64,000 nucleotides of DNA from Chitinophagaceae bacterium UBA1930. Its GTDB lineage: Bacteria > Bacteroidota > Bacteroidia > Chitinophagales > Chitinophagaceae. The translations under genes were made by a program, and so were the position numbers. How positions within the stretch are numbered: the first letter of the stretch is position 1; the number at the start of each line of letters is the position of its first letter. This document shows, one piece after another, positions 63,101 to 64,000 of this stretch. Location of the stretch: NCBI GenBank assembly GCA_002337145.1, contig DDFK01000003.1, forward strand, positions 372,001-436,000, given 5' to 3'. The notes beneath the pieces were generated by a model. That model made no database searches, was not told the DNA's origin, and saw only the letters and a list, made by a program, of their open reading frames with translations.

Positions 63101-63184
63101 CTACCGTTGTTGCTGATAGTGCTGCCATCCATGTTGCGTTTCCTGAAGAGAAAAGAAAAAGGTGTGCTTGCAACTGAACAGTAG
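60128..63184 (+). CDS. RND-family efflux pump (inner-membrane transporter)
   Basis: 1018 residues with the 12-helix, two-porter-domain layout. TM4 carries GLIIDDAIVVVEQIHRTHEE, the acidic pair typical of proton-driven pumps, and a second repeat lies around VVMIVGIIGENAVFTYLQF. N-terminus: FFITYKNPLTVVIAL. Substrate class (drug, metal or envelope compound) cannot be told. Transcribed after the tolC-like and adaptor genes. Confidence 0.92.
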   Translation: MKKFFITYKNPLTVVIALIVMGGLFAYSKLQTSLFPEITFPKIKIIADAGLQPVDKMMVTVTKPLENAIKQVPDVSTVRSLTNRGSCEIAAYINWDANVDLSQQRIESKIAQVRNALPAGVQVTVEKMNPSILPVIGYTLETSNNTNTSIDMKQVALYTVKPFLSQVQGVAEVRIIGGKQKEYWLTLNLQKMGSFSITPENLTAALNQTNYIQSNGYLSDYRLLYLTVTDATIHSLDELKNIIVSNNGKRIVQLKDIAEVSINEAVEYTKINANGKDGLLVAVIKQPNANLVSLSKDMDSKVAELKKILPAGITIKPYYVQADFVNDAVKSVTDSLWIGLLLAIIVAIIFLRSIKASATILITIPVTICLSLICMYTIGYTLNIMTLGALAAAIGLIIDDAIVVVEQIHRTHEEHPNEPSKTLVQKAIGYLLPAMIGSSISTIVIFVPFEMMSGVAGAYFKVLTNTMIITLTCSFFVTWICLPVIYLLLTKEKKIKPKKAPIAHNVKQQRWVSFFIKKPILSLVIILLLGGSIYFILPKLETGFLPEMDEGSIVLDYTSPPGTSLEETDRMLREVEKMIVKIPEVQAYSRRTGTQMGFFITEPNTGDYLIQLKKDRTRSTDEVIADIRKHIESTQPALRVDFGQVIGDMLGDLMSSVQPIELKVFGSDPARLHQLSTDIAGILEKVDGAADVFSGVVAAGPSISVVPDNTKLAQFGITPAAFQSQLQLTLGGTIVSNGILEKEQLTPIKIVYPNSRNQSLESMKKMQIFLPSGRLMALTELATVRIDKGDVEVQRENLQAMGVITARLENRDLGSTIKEIQQKVSSQVVLPQGYHIEYGGAYAEQQQSFHELLMILIASSLLVFGVILFLFKDFLVALTILLIAVLGIAGSYLALFLTHTPLNVGSYTGLVMIVGIIGENAVFTYLQFQESRHEMGVDESIIYSISTRLRPKLMTALGAIIALMPLALGIGTGAQLHQPLAIAVIGGFVAALPLLLIVLPSMLRFLKRKEKGVLATEQ

Positions 63185-63275
63185 ATTGTTAAAAGTAACT
63201 TATCGTCAATGATGTTTGCCATTTGTTCAGCACCCTTACAGAATATATTTATAACTATACAGCTTAAAATAGCAC

Positions 63276-63598
63276 ATGAAAAGATACAGGCTAATTGCAC
63301 CCCTACTTGCTTTGCTTCCATTGCTTTCAATGACACAGACAAAGGATAGTGTGAGCTATGCAAAACCTTTAAGGTTAGTAACAGGCAGTTGATTGCACCT
63401 TTAACGTTGGCCACATTTGGCATCAATGCAAACAGATGTTTCAGTTTTTGAGACAATGACCTGTTTAGTCAGTGCGTTCTTGCTCAAATCAACAATGCTC
63501 TTATTGGCTCTGTAGCATTGTGGGTTTGTATCGAATATCATAAGATAAATGGCTTGGGTAGACTAAATGACGTACAGCCAAAAAGAAAGGCCCAGTGA
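63276..63598 (+). pseudogene. Decayed secreted-protein gene
   Basis: An ATG at 63276 begins a signal peptide (MKRYRLIAPLLALLPLLSM...), but a stop comes after 39 codons. A shifted frame (QLIAPLTLATFGINAN, then a stop, then DNDLFSQ...) seems to continue the protein. This is a gene with a frameshift and an internal stop; it may once have been PAP2-like, which is a weak guess. The 3' end runs into the terminator at 63581. Confidence 0.5.
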
Positions 63599-63617
63599 TA
63601 TGCTGGGCCTTTCTTTT
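63581..63617. terminator. Bidirectional terminator
   Basis: AAAAGAAAGGCCCAG and CTGGGCCTTTCTTTT form a perfect 15-bp stem with a 7-nt loop, placed between convergent genes. Confidence 0.87.
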
Positions 63618-63632
63618 GATAGTATGCATAAG

Positions 63633-63818
63633 CTATTGCTTTTTCCTTATTTTCTTCATGCCATAGCCAACGCCAGCAGCAACCAATAGGCTAAGGCCGC
63701 CGTCCACTGGTACGTCATCCACATCATCGCCAAAGCCTGGTTGGGCATGCAGTAGAGTGGGCAACAAAAAAGCCAATAAAATAAAGATGGTGGTAATGGC
63801 TGTTATTTTCAGTTTCAT
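63633..63818 (-). CDS. PID-CTERM small membrane protein
   Basis: About 61 residues from MKLKITAI (63818): a signal peptide-like helix (IFILLAFLLPTLLHAQ), an acidic DDVDDVPVDGG segment and a short C-terminal helix ending with basic KKIRKKQ. This matches the PID-CTERM pattern (V-P-[ILV]-D-G-G-x-x-x-L-x-A-A-G) typical of Bacteroidota. It lies 31 bases downstream of the next gene's stop. Confidence 0.75.
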   Translation of the reverse strand: MKLKITAITTIFILLAFLLPTLLHAQPGFGDDVDDVPVDGGLSLLVAAGVGYGMKKIRKKQ

Positions 63819-63849
63819 ACTCAAAATGTTTGGGTAGTGGTTGAATAGT

Positions 63850-64000
63850 TTATTGTTTGATGATGTTTTGTGACTGTACACTGTCGCCATTTGTTAGCTG
63901 CACTGTATATAGTCCATTACTCCAGCCCTTTACATCAATTGCTTTGTTGCCCATTTTTATTTTACCCAATTCAATAATCTTGATGGTTTTGCCTTCCATG
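63850..64000 (-). CDS. C-terminal end of a T9SS-secreted protein (partial)
   Basis: The visible 49 residues have the Por (T9SS type A) sorting-domain style: KAIDVKGWSNGLYTVQLTNG and a closing QNIIKQ. The rest of the gene lies beyond the window. An internal ATG at 63999 is not the start. Confidence 0.7.
   Translation of the reverse strand, partial: MEGKTIKIIELGKIKMGNKAIDVKGWSNGLYTVQLTNGDSVQSQNIIKQ

Noticed and set aside
1..64000. CRISPR array
   Set aside because: No regularly spaced repeats were seen; the repeats found are DGR, att, operator and terminator sequences.

Overview
The window looks like a chromosomal segment of a Bacteroidota bacterium, most likely a Chitinophagaceae-type soil or water organism. 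The reasons are: TonB-receptor and beta-helix lipoprotein genes, PID-CTERM and T9SS sorting tails, DUF3050, TAnnTTTG-type promoters, AT-rich translation starts without strong Shine-Dalgarno sequences, and Bacteroidota-type phage and integrase families. No rRNA operon and no CRISPR array is present; one tRNA gene is.

1-19208 is the right part of a Mu-like (transposable) prophage. Late genes (terminase C-terminus, gp36-like, portal, a MuF head protein with a nuclease-toxin-like tail, GpG-like morphogenesis) read rightward and converge at about 4.56 kb with a long leftward early/middle operon. That operon runs from a small HTH protein, MuA-type transposase and MuB-type ATPase through a DnaA-like protein, Gam and a RecA-like ATPase to a complete diversity-generating retroelement (DGR). 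Beyond the DGR lie an orphan C5-methyltransferase, an ASCH-like protein and GemA. The DGR has a reverse transcriptase, a 73-bp template repeat, and two target genes whose variable repeats differ from the template almost only at adenines. The control region 18044-18144 has divergent Bacteroidota-type promoters overlaid by three copies of a 15-bp operator-like palindrome, next to a LexA/CI-like repressor.

19209-21731 is core chromosome: asnS and a DUF3050 protein. A tRNA-Phe gene (21732-21804) is the left junction of a 19.4-kb integrative mobilizable element (21762-41132) bounded by a perfect 46-bp direct repeat. The element is a mosaic. It carries a secreted metalloprotease-like lipoprotein, an excisionase-like gene, a P4-type integrase with AlpA and a primase/Toprim protein, then an AT-rich unrecognised cassette (degenerate RadC/JAMM protein, flavoprotein with a GAF-like tail, small P-loop NTPase). 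A GC-richer mobilization block follows (VirD4-type coupling protein, MobC, relaxase, with an E. coli-like promoter), then a serine resolvase with likely res sites, RadC and a Bacteroidota tyrosine integrase next to attR. DNA right of attR resembles the element's own left end, which suggests repeated insertion at this tRNA. An IS3-family copy with a nonsense codon in orfA lies at 41208-42613.

42694-63184 is an envelope locus: two secreted metallophosphoesterases (one frameshifted), a TonB receptor, a beta-helix lipoprotein, a YncE-like beta-propeller, a PAP2 phosphatase, two paralogous OmpR/histidine-kinase pairs flanking an Omp85-like barrel, a shortened propeller paralog, and a TolC/MFP/RND efflux operon preceded by a nested hairpin. 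The simplest reading is organophosphate scavenging plus envelope sensing and export. The right edge holds a decayed gene, a PID-CTERM small protein and the tail of a T9SS-secreted protein.
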